From positions 310,001 through 374,000 of the forward strand of contig NC_017671.1 of NCBI RefSeq assembly GCF_000284595.1: DNA of 64,000 bases, read 5' to 3'. The notes under the pieces were generated by a model. It ran no database searches. It was not told the DNA's origin and worked only from the letters and a program-made list of their open reading frames with translations. The DNA is from Stenotrophomonas maltophilia D457 (lineage in GTDB: Bacteria > Pseudomonadota > Gammaproteobacteria > Xanthomonadales > Xanthomonadaceae). Shown here piece after piece: positions 32,435-41,474 of the stretch. The position numbers and the translations under genes were made by a program. Position 1 is the stretch's first letter, and each line of letters starts with the position of its first letter.

Positions 32435-33757
32435 TCAGGTTTCGCGCAGCGCCGTGGTGATCGGCAAACGTGCCGCGCGCAGTGCCGGGAACAGGCCGCC
32501 GACCAGGCCGATGCCCAGTGCCCATTTCAGGCCGGTCCACAGCAGTTCCGGCGACACATGGAACTTGAACACCACCGCGCTGAAGTTGCTGCCGATGGTG
32601 GACACGCTGTAGCCATTGAACAGCAGCCACGCCACCGCACAGCCGAGCAGGCCACCGAGCAGCGCCAGCAGCATCGTCTCCAGCATCACTGCCGTCACCA
32701 CCGGCAGGCCGCGGAAGCCGATCGCACGCATGGTGGCGATTTCGCGGGCGCGCGTGGCGACGGCCGCATACATGGTGTTGAGCGCGCCAAACACCGCACC
32801 GACCGCCATGATCGTGCCGATCACCTTGCCAAGGATGTCGATCAACTTGGTCAGCCCGCCGCCCTGCTTGCTGTAGTACACGCGGGTGGTTTCCACGTCC
32901 AGTTTCAGGCGCGGGTCGGCGGCGACGGCGGCCTTGAACTGATCGAAGCCTGCCTTGCCCTCGGTGCGCACGCTGATCGACTGCCAGGCGCTGCGCTGGT
33001 AGGTGGTGGCCAGCGTATCGGCGTCGGTCCACAGTTCCGAATCATGCGCATCGCCGGTGGCGAACACACCCACCACGGTCCAGGTCTGGTTGCCCAGGGT
33101 CAGTGTCCTGCCCACCTCCATGTCGCGGAACTGGCCCTTGGCGCCCTGGCCGACCACGATCTCGCGCAGGCCAGTGGCGAACTTGCGGCCCTCGACGATC
33201 CTGACCTTGTCATGCACCGCCCACGCCTGCGGGCCCACGCCGCGGAACTGCGCGTTGACGTCGGTGCCATCGGACTTCGACACCAGGTTGACCACCTGCG
33301 ACAGCTCCGGCGACAGCAGCGGCCGGCCCTGCGTATCGCGGCTGATGCCGGGCAGGGTGGACAGCATCGGTACCTGCTCGCGGGTGATCACTGAGTTGGT
33401 CTCGGCCTGCGAGCCACCGCGCAGCACGATGGCAGTGGTGTCATCGCCGGTGTTGTTGAGCGTGGCCTGGAAGCCTTCGCCCATCGCCAGCATTGCCACC
33501 AGCACGCCGACCACGCCGGCGATGCCGACCACGATCACCGAGGACGCGCCCCAGCGCTGCGGCAGGCTGGCCACGCCGATACGGGTGGCGGCCAGCGCCA
33601 GTCGCCCCCCGCGGGTCAGCAGCAGCCACAGGGCCACCACCACGGTCACGGCCAGCACGCCGGTCCACGGCAGGCTGATCCACAGCACCAGGCCGACCGC
33701 CAGCAGCAGCACCGTCACGCCGTTGCCCAGCCACTTCTTGAGTTTGCTCTTGAACAT
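32435..33757 (-). CDS. FtsX-type ABC transporter permease (MacB-like), second copy
   Basis: 440 aa. An N-terminal transmembrane segment, a large periplasmic MacB-like domain and three C-terminal helices (the FtsX domain: IGTIMAVGAVFGALNTMYAAVATRAREIATMRAIGF) are visible. Proteins of this type do not move substrate through the membrane themselves but transmit mechanical force with the partner ATPase and fusion protein. It is the last gene of the four-gene operon and follows the other permease by 13 bp. Confidence 0.9.
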   Translation of the reverse strand: MFKSKLKKWLGNGVTVLLLAVGLVLWISLPWTGVLAVTVVVALWLLLTRGGRLALAATRIGVASLPQRWGASSVIVVGIAGVVGVLVAMLAMGEGFQATLNNTGDDTTAIVLRGGSQAETNSVITREQVPMLSTLPGISRDTQGRPLLSPELSQVVNLVSKSDGTDVNAQFRGVGPQAWAVHDKVRIVEGRKFATGLREIVVGQGAKGQFRDMEVGRTLTLGNQTWTVVGVFATGDAHDSELWTDADTLATTYQRSAWQSISVRTEGKAGFDQFKAAVAADPRLKLDVETTRVYYSKQGGGLTKLIDILGKVIGTIMAVGAVFGALNTMYAAVATRAREIATMRAIGFRGLPVVTAVMLETMLLALLGGLLGCAVAWLLFNGYSVSTIGSNFSAVVFKFHVSPELLWTGLKWALGIGLVGGLFPALRAARLPITTALRET

Positions 33758-33770
33758 GTCTGTGTTCTCC

Positions 33771-34928
33771 TCAGCGACCGGCCAGTGCGTCGACGATCTT
33801 CAGGCGCTTGGCACGCAGCGCCGGCAACAGGCCGACGATGATGCCGATCACCACGATCAGGCCCAGCCCCATCAGCCAGGTTGGCGTCGGCACGTGCGGC
33901 GGCAGCATGCCCATGCTCTTCGGGCCGATGGCCGGCAGGATCAGGGCGGCCAGGCCCATGCCGATCAGGCCGCCCAGGCCGATCAGCAGCACCGATTCCA
34001 CCATCACCAGGGTCAGCACGGTGCTGTCCTTGAAGCCCAGCGTCTTCAGCGTGGCCAGCTCCGGCACGCGCTCGCGCACGGCCTGCGCCATGGTGTTGCC
34101 GGTCAACAGCAGCAGGGTGAAGAACACCGCGCCCATGATCGAGGTGACGATCATGCCGATATCCGCGAACTGCTTGACGAAGGCCTGCTGGAACGCCGAT
34201 TCGGTCTGGGTCTTGGTCTCGTGGTCGGAGTTGGCCGAGATCGCGTCGATCGCCTGCGCCACCCGCGAAGAGTGGTCCGGGTTGTCCAGCGTTACCGTGT
34301 ACCAGCTCACCTGGTTCTTGATGTAGTCGTTGGATTCATCGAAGTACTTCCAGTTCATCATCAACTGGCGTTCTTCGTTGGCGGCCAGCGCACGGTCCTT
34401 GGAACGGTAGATGCCCTTGAGCACCAGCGGCCAGTCGTTGCTGCCGCCACGCGGGAAGATCGTGGCCTGCAGCGGGATGGTGTCGCCGATCTTCCAGCCG
34501 AACTGCTTGGCCAGGGTTTCGCCGACGATGGCGCCGGTACGGGTCTGCTTCCAGTCTTCCAGCTGGGCCGGGTCGATCTGCAGCTCGCGGTAGACATCGA
34601 AGTAGTTGGGGGACACCGAGAAGTTCGGGAAGAAGTTCTTCGGGTCCTGGTAGATGCCGCCGAACCACATGCCATAGGCCACGTCGCGCACGCCGGCCAC
34701 CTGCCGCACCTGGGCTTCCAGGCGGATCGGCAGCGACTGGGTGATCGACAGCCGCGATGCGACCACCAGGCGGTTGGCGCCTTCCACGCTGCCGCCGGAG
34801 GTGAATGCCACGCGCACCGAATCGAGCATGCCGAACAGCAGGAACGCGGCCACCACGGAGAGCAGGGTCAGCAACGTGCGGGTACGGCTGCGGAACAGCT
34901 GCGCCCACACCAACGAGAAGTATTTCAT
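33771..34928 (-). CDS. FtsX-type ABC transporter permease, first copy
   Basis: 385 aa. MKYFSLVWAQLFRSRTRTLLTLLSVVAAFLLFGMLDSV is a DevC-like N-terminal anchor, a periplasmic domain of about 210 residues follows, and the FtsX helices are IVTSIMGAVFFTLLLLTGNTMAQAVRERVPELATLKTLGF and two more near the C-terminus. It heteropairs with the second permease. It starts 14 bp after the ATPase stop, so transcription and translation are closely linked. Confidence 0.9.
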   Translation of the reverse strand: MKYFSLVWAQLFRSRTRTLLTLLSVVAAFLLFGMLDSVRVAFTSGGSVEGANRLVVASRLSITQSLPIRLEAQVRQVAGVRDVAYGMWFGGIYQDPKNFFPNFSVSPNYFDVYRELQIDPAQLEDWKQTRTGAIVGETLAKQFGWKIGDTIPLQATIFPRGGSNDWPLVLKGIYRSKDRALAANEERQLMMNWKYFDESNDYIKNQVSWYTVTLDNPDHSSRVAQAIDAISANSDHETKTQTESAFQQAFVKQFADIGMIVTSIMGAVFFTLLLLTGNTMAQAVRERVPELATLKTLGFKDSTVLTLVMVESVLLIGLGGLIGMGLAALILPAIGPKSMGMLPPHVPTPTWLMGLGLIVVIGIIVGLLPALRAKRLKIVDALAGR

Positions 34929-34942
34929 CGCCGTGGCCTCCG

Positions 34943-35632
<690 letters not shown>

Positions 35633-35734
35633 GGGTGGTTCTCCACGGAAGGCGGGAAACGGGGAAGCGCCACGGCAGGGGCCGCAGGCGTGCGTCGAGC
35701 GGTGCTGCCGGCGGCGCCCGTGGGCGCCAGGCCG

Positions 35735-36991
35735 CTACTGCGCTTGTTTCTGTTGCACCTTGGCGCCATCGCGCAGGGTGTCCGGCGGGTTCAGCACCAC
35801 CGATTCACCTGCGCTCACGCCCTTGAGGATCTGGCGGTCCTTGCCCATCGCCTGGCCGGCCTCGACCGTGCGCTGCTGCACGCGGCTTTCGTCACCCAGC
35901 ACGAAGGCAACCGAGGCGCCCTCGCGCTGGACCACGGCGCCCGCCGGCACGCGCACGCCCTGCGGTTTGGCGGCCGCCTGCGGCTGCGCCTGTTCCAGGA
36001 AGCTGACGCGCACGCCCATCTCCGGCACGATGCGCGGGTCCTTCACCTTCAGCGCCACGCGCACCTTCACCGTGGCCTTGCCGCGATCGGCGGTGGGGAT
36101 GATGGCGATCACCTCGCCCGGAATCTTCCACTCCGGATAGGCGTTGAGCGTGGCTTCGACCGGCATCTTCGGCTGCACGCGGCCGATGAAGGCCTCGCCG
36201 ACCTCGACTTCGATCTCCAGCGAGTCCATGTCGACGATGGTGCCGATGCCGGTACGGGTGAACCCACCGCCCGCCGACAGCGGCGAGACGATTTCGCCGG
36301 GCTGCGCGGCCTTGGCAGTGACCACGCCGGAGAACGGCGCGCGCACGATGTTGTTGTCCACGCCCAGATCGGCGATGGCCAGCTGGTCGTTGGCCACCTT
36401 GACGTTGCGCTGTGCGGTGTCCAGCTGTGCACGCAGGCTGTCACGCTGGGCCACCGCCTGGTCGTACTGCGAGCGCGACACCAGCTGCTGGCCGACCAGT
36501 GCCTGCAGGCGGCTGGCTTCAGCGGCCGCCTGCCTCTGCTGCGCTTCCAGCCCGGCCACCTGGCTGCGTGCGGCCTGCAGCTGCGAGGCATACAGGCTGC
36601 GCTGCGCGTCGGCATCGATCGGGTCCAGCGTGGCCATGATCTGGCCCTGTTCCACGCGCATGCCTTCCTCGATCATCACCTCGCGCACCTTGCCGGTGAT
36701 CTTGGCCGATACCGTGGCCATGCGCCGGGCGACCACGTAGCCACTGGCATCGAGCACCGAACTGCTGGCGCTGCCCTGCTGGATGGCCACGGCGGGGGCG
36801 GTTTCCACGTCCACTGCCGGCGTACGCCCGAACAGGGCGAAGCCGACAGCGGCCAGCAACAACACGACCACGATGATCGCGATCCACAGCCAGCGGCGGC
36901 CACCGCCACTGCCGCCGGAGGCGGGCGGCGGCGATTTGCGGTCGATACGGAGTTCCTTCAACAGCTCGGCAGAAGCGTTCATTCGTTCCAT
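35735..36991 (-). CDS. HlyD-type periplasmic membrane-fusion protein
   Basis: 418 aa. An N-terminal anchor (WLWIAIIVVVLLLAAVGFALFG) is followed by a barrel-sandwich (lipoyl-like) half motif (VSAKITGKVREVMIEEGMRVEQGQIMATLD), a coiled-coil hairpin (about 145-230) and the second half motif (NIVRAPFSGVVTAKAAQPGEIV), then beta-barrel and membrane-proximal domains. It bridges the inner-membrane exporter to an outer-membrane channel encoded elsewhere. It is the first gene of the operon; ATG 36991 and ATG 36982 are both possible starts. Confidence 0.9.
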   Translation of the reverse strand: MERMNASAELLKELRIDRKSPPPASGGSGGGRRWLWIAIIVVVLLLAAVGFALFGRTPAVDVETAPAVAIQQGSASSSVLDASGYVVARRMATVSAKITGKVREVMIEEGMRVEQGQIMATLDPIDADAQRSLYASQLQAARSQVAGLEAQQRQAAAEASRLQALVGQQLVSRSQYDQAVAQRDSLRAQLDTAQRNVKVANDQLAIADLGVDNNIVRAPFSGVVTAKAAQPGEIVSPLSAGGGFTRTGIGTIVDMDSLEIEVEVGEAFIGRVQPKMPVEATLNAYPEWKIPGEVIAIIPTADRGKATVKVRVALKVKDPRIVPEMGVRVSFLEQAQPQAAAKPQGVRVPAGAVVQREGASVAFVLGDESRVQQRTVEAGQAMGKDRQILKGVSAGESVVLNPPDTLRDGAKVQQKQAQ

Positions 36992-37309
36992 CACAGGCGT
37001 TTGGGCGGGTGTGGCCGGAAGGGCGGACGGCGGCGGTTCCGGCGGTGGAGCGTGCGGCACAGCATGAAGGCAGGCACAGCGATGACGGCAGTGACAGCTG
37101 TCACCCGATGACACTGACGGCGGCAACTGCGAAACGTGACCACGGCGGCACAGGATGGCAACGTCCCCGCTACCGGTACCGCCCATGGATCCGATCACCC
37201 CGTCGCTGGCCCGCCACAGCCGCGCCGCCAAGCGTAGCGTGATCCGCGCTCGGTTGCGCCGGTGCCGCCCGGCCGGTGGTGGCGCCTGCGCGCAGGCGGC
37301 TGAACTGGC
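36992..37309. promoter_or_regulatory. 318-bp divergent control region between the export operon and its two-component pair
   Basis: It contains a perfect 14-bp palindrome, GTGACAGCTGTCAC, at 37091-37104, and a second inverted repeat, TGTCA-N5-TGACA, at 37099-37113. The overlapping TGACA/TGTCA half-sites resemble operators of NarL/DesR-type regulators. The divergent neighbours are the exporter and the kinase/regulator pair, so autoregulation and control of the exporter are plausible. Confidence 0.55.
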
Positions 37310-38533
37310 ATGATCGGCGGCGATCGTCCCCGCCTGGAACCGCCCGTGCCGTCGACATGGCTTGCCTCGCTGCTGCGCCCCGCGCCGGACTCGGCGGTGG
37401 CCGATACGCTGCGCCGGGGAAAATCGCCCTGGAGCGAGGCAGTCCACCTGCTGTGGTCGGTGTGGATCTTCCTGACGCCCTTGCTTGGCCACGGCTTCAC
37501 CCTGCGCTGGCTGCTGCTGACGCTGGCCAGCTATCCGGTGTTCCTGCTGCTGTACGCCAAGGTGATGGTGGCGCCGCGCCATCACGCTCCGCGCTATGCG
37601 CTGGGCCTGATCGCGATGTCGCTGGTGCTGCTGCCCTGGTATCCGTCCGGGCTGACCTACTTCGTGTTCGGCTGCGTGCTGCTGCGGGTGAGCGGACGCG
37701 GTGGCTGGTGGCAGTATCTGCTGCAGCTCACTGGCCTGAACCTTCTGTTCTGCAGCCTCGCGCTGCTGTTCCAGTACCCGTGGCAGAGCCTGGTCTGGAT
37801 CCCGGCCGTGTCCTACATCGTGGGGCTGGTCGTGAACGTGGAAGCGCTCAACCAGCAGAAGGATGCGGCACTGCAGCTGTCGCAGGACGAGGTGCGGCGG
37901 CTGGCGGCCACTGCCGAGCGCGAACGCATCGGCCGCGACCTGCATGACCTGCTCGGCCACACCCTGTCGCTGATCACATTGAAGCTGGAGCTGGCGCGCA
38001 AGCTGCACGACCGCGGCGACGCGCGCGCGCGGCTGGAGATCGGCGAGGCCGAGGCCATCGCCCGCGAAGCGCTGGCACAGGTGCGCAGCGCGGTTACCGG
38101 CATCCGCGCCAGCGACCTGGCCGGTGAGCTGGCATCGGCGCGGCTGCTGCTGGAATGCCAGCAGGTCCACCTTCAATACGCACCACCACCGGCGATGCCG
38201 GTGGATGTCGAACGCGGGCTGGCGCTGGTGCTGCGCGAGGCCGCAACCAATATCGTGCGCCATGCACAGGCGACACAGGCACGGGTGGAGTTCATGCTGG
38301 AGGGACGCATGCTGGCGATGCAGATCCGCGACGATGGCCGTGGCGGCGTGCAGGCCGAGGGCAACGGGCTGAGCGGCATGCGCGAACGCGTGGCCGCCCT
38401 GGGGGGCAGCCTGCAGGTACAGTCCGCAAAGGGCGAGGGCACGCGACTGACCGTGCGCGTGCCACTGGCTGCCGCGACCACACCGTTGCCGCCGGGAGCG
38501 CCGCCGTCGCTGGCACAGGACGGTGCCGCATGA
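37310..38533 (+). CDS. Membrane sensor histidine kinase, DesK/NarX-like (HisKA_3)
   Basis: 407 aa. Five or six hydrophobic segments fill the N-terminal 180 residues (LWSVWIFLTPLLG, WLLLTLASYPVFLLLYA, LIAMSLVLLPWYP, LTYFVFGCVLLRV, LTGLNLLFCSLALLF, VWIPAVSYIVGLVV). The HisKA_3 dimerisation helix with phospho-His is ERERIGRDLHDLLGHTLSLI. The ATPase domain has LREAATNIVRHA, DDGRGG and GNGLSGMRERV. DesK-like kinases sense the membrane state. The stop overlaps the regulator start (ATGA). Confidence 0.92.
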   Translation: MIGGDRPRLEPPVPSTWLASLLRPAPDSAVADTLRRGKSPWSEAVHLLWSVWIFLTPLLGHGFTLRWLLLTLASYPVFLLLYAKVMVAPRHHAPRYALGLIAMSLVLLPWYPSGLTYFVFGCVLLRVSGRGGWWQYLLQLTGLNLLFCSLALLFQYPWQSLVWIPAVSYIVGLVVNVEALNQQKDAALQLSQDEVRRLAATAERERIGRDLHDLLGHTLSLITLKLELARKLHDRGDARARLEIGEAEAIAREALAQVRSAVTGIRASDLAGELASARLLLECQQVHLQYAPPPAMPVDVERGLALVLREAATNIVRHAQATQARVEFMLEGRMLAMQIRDDGRGGVQAEGNGLSGMRERVAALGGSLQVQSAKGEGTRLTVRVPLAAATTPLPPGAPPSLAQDGAA

Positions 38534-39132
38534 TCCGCATCCTGCTGGCCGAGGATCAGGCGATGGTGCGCGGTGCACTGTCGGCGTTGCTGGGCCTGGA
38601 GCCGGATATCGAGGTGCTGGGCAGCGCCGCCGATGGCGAAACCGCGTGGCGGATGCTGCAGCAGCTGCAACCGGACATCCTGGTCACCGACATCGAGATG
38701 CCCGGCCTGTCCGGGCTCGAGCTTGCCCAGCGCATCGCGCGCCACGAGCTGCCGATCAAGGTGGTGATCGTGACCACCTTCGCCCGCGCCGGCTTCCTGC
38801 GCCGCGCGCTGGAAGCCGGCGTGCTGGGCTACCTGCTGAAGGATGCACCGGCCGAGAACCTGGCCGATGCCCTGCGCAAGGTGAAACAGGGCATCCGCGC
38901 GATCGACCCGCAGCTGGCACTGGATGCGTGGTCGCAGGCCGATCCGCTGACCGACCGCGAGCGCCGCGTACTGCGGCTGGCGGGCGAGGGCCGCACCGCC
39001 AGCGAGATCGCCGAGCAGCTGGGGTTGTCGCACGGTACGGTGCGCAATTACCTGTCCGAGTGCATCGGCAAGCTGGGCGTGGCCAACCGGATCGAGGCGT
39101 ACCGGCTGGCGCGGCAGAAGGGGTGGTTGTAG
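38530..39132 (+). CDS. DesR-like response regulator (NarL/LuxR family)
   Basis: 200 aa. The receiver has MIRILLAEDQAMVRGALSALL, D in ILVTDIEMPG and K in LLKDAPAE; the C-terminal LuxR helix-turn-helix is LTDRERRVLRLAGEGRTASEIAEQLGLSHGTVRNYLSECIGKLG. It pairs with the overlapping kinase gene. The likely targets are the divergent exporter operon and its own promoter through the palindrome at 37091-37113. Confidence 0.93.
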   Translation: MIRILLAEDQAMVRGALSALLGLEPDIEVLGSAADGETAWRMLQQLQPDILVTDIEMPGLSGLELAQRIARHELPIKVVIVTTFARAGFLRRALEAGVLGYLLKDAPAENLADALRKVKQGIRAIDPQLALDAWSQADPLTDRERRVLRLAGEGRTASEIAEQLGLSHGTVRNYLSECIGKLGVANRIEAYRLARQKGWL

Positions 39133-39158
39133 GGGCGTCCTGCTGTTCCCGGTGATTT

Positions 39159-39647
39159 CGTTTCCGCGACCACGGAGGGATGTCACTTTCTTTGCGCGCA
39201 AAGAAAGTAACCAAAGAAACGCTCCGCCGGCCGCGAGCCGGCGTGCTTCGCACGCCGGTGCCCTGCGCTCCTCGGTCCGTCGAGGGACGGCGCGGGAACT
39301 CGCTGCGCTCAGACACCCGCACCTCTTCGCCCTCGCCGGACCTGCGGTGCTCGGCTCGCTCAAGGCGGACTGGAAGGGCAAGAGCATCCACGCACGTCGT
39401 GGATCTACTGGGTGCAGCTGTGGCCTTTGACGTTGGGTCCGCCTTCTAGCGAGCCGAGCATCGCAGGGGAATCAGGGGCGCAGAGGCGCCGATGTCTGAG
39501 CGCAGCGAGTTCGGCGCCGTCCCCTGATTCACCGAGAAGCGCAGGGAACCGGCGCGGAGCGACGGCTCGCGATCTGGCGGCGTGTTTCTTTGGTTACTTT
39601 CTTTGCACGAGCAAAGAAAGTGACACCCCTCCGCGGGCGCGGAAACG
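39159..39647. repeat. 489-bp nested palindromic element
   Basis: The ends CGTTTCCGCG (39159-39168) and CGCGGAAACG (39638-39647) are complementary, and inner blocks pair in the same order: AAGAAAGTAACCAAAGAAAC with its reverse complement starting at 39584; CCCTGCGCT with AGCGCAGGG; a perfect 20-bp match between 39296-39315 and 39493-39512; TGCTCGGCTCGCT (39348-39360) with 39448-39460. A SMAG unit sits near the centre (39386-39408). Each end also has its own CTTTCTTTGC...GCAAAGAAAG hairpin. No ribosome-site-bearing gene is supported inside it. It fills the 569-bp gap between the DesR-like gene and the b561 gene. Confidence 0.9.
39386..39408 (-). repeat. SMAG REP unit at the centre of the large palindrome
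   Basis: ATCCACG...CGTGGATCTAC, the inverted form of the GTAGATCCACG unit seen at 23020. It occupies the apical loop of the 489-bp element. Confidence 0.8.
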
Positions 39648-39649
39648 AT

Positions 39650-39673
39650 CCGCCGGGCATGGCCCGGCGCTAC
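39650..39673 (-). repeat. SMAG REP unit
   Basis: CCGCCGGGC...GCCCGGCG ending CTAC; directly abuts the right end of the 489-bp palindrome and precedes the stop of the minus-strand b561 gene. Confidence 0.8.
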
Positions 39674-39701
39674 TCATGCGTGGGCGCAGAGGAGCTCGCT
39701 C

Positions 39702-40238
39702 TCAATCCTTCCCGCGCGCCATCGCCTGGAACACCCCGTCACGCTGCACCCACAGGTGGAACAGCGCCGCACCCACATGCATCAGCACCGTGGCAAACAA
39801 CACATAGGCCAGCAGGCTGTGCGCATTGCGCAACGCGGCATACAGCGCCGGGGTATGCGGCACGATCGGCGGCAGGTGCAGGCCACCCCACAGCACGATC
39901 GGGTAACCGCCGGCCGACAGCATCGCCCAGCCGATCAGCGGCATCGCCAGCATCAGTGCGTACAGCATCCAGTGCGAGGCCTTGGCCGCCATCACCTGCC
40001 ACACAGGAAGATCCGCCGGCAGCGGCGGTGGGCGATGACGCAGCCGGTTGTACAGGCGCAGCAACACCAGTACGCCGATAGTGATGCCCAATGGGCGGTG
40101 CAGGTCGATCAGCATCGGCCGCAGGTGCAGCGAGGCGACCATGGTCACGCCAATGAACAGCATGGCGACGATCATCAGCGCCATGGACCAGTGCAGCACC
40201 CGCGCCAGCAGGTTGAAGTGGCCGTTGCCGGTGCTCAT
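39702..40238 (-). CDS. Cytochrome b561
   Basis: 178 aa with four transmembrane helices. The haem-ligating histidines are in place: VLHWSMA (helix 1), LHRPLG, ASHWMLY (helix 3) and HSLLAYVLFATVLMHVG (helix 4). Bacterial b561 proteins oxidise quinol and pass electrons to partner enzymes. The start overlaps the stop of the catalase-like gene by four bases (ATGA), so the two are translationally coupled, and b561 probably supplies electrons to it. Confidence 0.92.
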   Translation of the reverse strand: MSTGNGHFNLLARVLHWSMALMIVAMLFIGVTMVASLHLRPMLIDLHRPLGITIGVLVLLRLYNRLRHRPPPLPADLPVWQVMAAKASHWMLYALMLAMPLIGWAMLSAGGYPIVLWGGLHLPPIVPHTPALYAALRNAHSLLAYVLFATVLMHVGAALFHLWVQRDGVFQAMARGKD

Positions 40239-41338
40239 CGTGCGGCCTCCTTCCGTTGCTCGACGTTGCCGGTGGCGCGCTCGCGTTCGCGGCGGTTGAA
40301 GGACTGCGAATACACGGCCGAGCGGGCCGCCAGGATCGGATCGTCACTGCCACGCACGCCGCTGGGCAGGATCAGCGGATCGAAATTGATCTGCCCGCAG
40401 GCGCCTTGTTCCTGCGACTGCATGCGGTCCAGGCTGAGTACGCCGGCCACTACCTGGTCACGCGATTCGGGCCACGGTACCGACGGATTATCGATGGCAT
40501 CGCCAGGCTCGGCGGTGGTCACGACCAGGTTCCAGCGCACCGGGCCGCTGGCCAGGCGCTGCTGCAGTTCCTGGCTGAGGAAATCGACGCTGGCCTGCTT
40601 GCGGGTTTCCGCATCCATCTCCACCACCGGCGCCTGCGGCTGCCAGCGCCAGCGCACCGCGCGCTTCTGGCCCTGCGCATTGGTGAACCAGAAGCTGTTG
40701 ACGCTGTTGAAGGTGGTGTCGGCCCAGCTGCTGGTCCACGGCGCGGTCTTGGCCCACTGCTGGAAAGCCTGCGCACTGGGGTATTTGGCCAGCACCGCGG
40801 CCATCTTCTGCGGATCGGGCTTGCCGGTGGCCGGGTCGGGAATGGAGGCGCGGGTCTGCTCGTAGAACGCCTCTGCGCTGGGCACGGCGAAGAACGGGAA
40901 GCTGTTCATCGCCATGCGCCATTCCTGGCCATCATCGCTGACCATCTGCACCGCGAGGCTGCGCACGCGTGCGGTGTTGTCGGCGCCGTAGGGGTCGCCG
41001 CCGCCGATCGACAGGCGGCCCATCACCGGCACGCGGCGCTGCGAGAACACCCGTGCGCTGGACAGGGTGGGGGCCTGCGCGCTGGGTTCGAACCAGCCGC
41101 TCACGCAGATGCCCTTGCTGTGCGCGCGGCGGAAGCCCGGGTGGGCCGGGCCGGTGGCCTCGATGGTGTCGGTGAAGCGCTGCGCGGTCAGGCGGTTTCC
41201 AATCCAGCCGGCCAGCCAGGCGAAGGCCAGCGCGACGGCACCCAGAATGAGTGCGATCAGTGCGATCCAGAGCAGGGGGGAATGCTTGCGTGGCGCGCCC
41301 GGCGTCTGGCCAGCGCGGGTGTAGCGGAAGAGCGACAT
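40235..41338 (-). CDS. Membrane-anchored catalase-family peroxidase
   Basis: 367 aa. An N-terminal helix (LLWIALIALILGAVALAFAWLAGWIG) anchors the protein, presumably with the haem domain in the periplasm. It is much shorter than a normal catalase. The distal haem His is in RAHSKGICVSGWF and the proximal Tyr in RSAVY (R-x3-Y) near the C-terminus. The haem fold is intact, so peroxidase use of H2O2 is likely. It is coupled to the b561 gene by a four-base overlap. Reductant supply through b561 is inference from the pairing. Confidence 0.88.
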   Translation of the reverse strand: MSLFRYTRAGQTPGAPRKHSPLLWIALIALILGAVALAFAWLAGWIGNRLTAQRFTDTIEATGPAHPGFRRAHSKGICVSGWFEPSAQAPTLSSARVFSQRRVPVMGRLSIGGGDPYGADNTARVRSLAVQMVSDDGQEWRMAMNSFPFFAVPSAEAFYEQTRASIPDPATGKPDPQKMAAVLAKYPSAQAFQQWAKTAPWTSSWADTTFNSVNSFWFTNAQGQKRAVRWRWQPQAPVVEMDAETRKQASVDFLSQELQQRLASGPVRWNLVVTTAEPGDAIDNPSVPWPESRDQVVAGVLSLDRMQSQEQGACGQINFDPLILPSGVRGSDDPILAARSAVYSQSFNRRERERATGNVEQRKEAAR

Positions 41339-41443
41339 GGTCGGAGTCCTGCCTTCACGGAGCGTGTGGGTGGTCGACCTACACATCCTCGCAGAACCCG
41401 GCCGGGGCCGAAATTCAATTTTTCGTCAGATTTTCCGGGGACG

Positions 41444-41468
41444 GGGTGCCGACCAACGGTCGGCACCC
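41444..41468. repeat. 11-bp perfect hairpin, REP-like
   Basis: GGGTGCCGACC and GGTCGGCACCC flank AAC. It lies just after the aminopeptidase stop (minus strand). No T-tract follows on that strand, so it fits a REP-like palindrome better than an intrinsic terminator. Confidence 0.75.
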
Positions 41469-41474
41469 ACCCGA

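Noticed and set aside
39152..39449. Open frames within the 489-bp palindrome (for example 39152-39430 and 39180-39449, plus strand)
   Set aside because: They start in the inverted repeat arms, lack ribosome sites and consist of low-complexity Arg/Ala/Pro translation of palindromic sequence.
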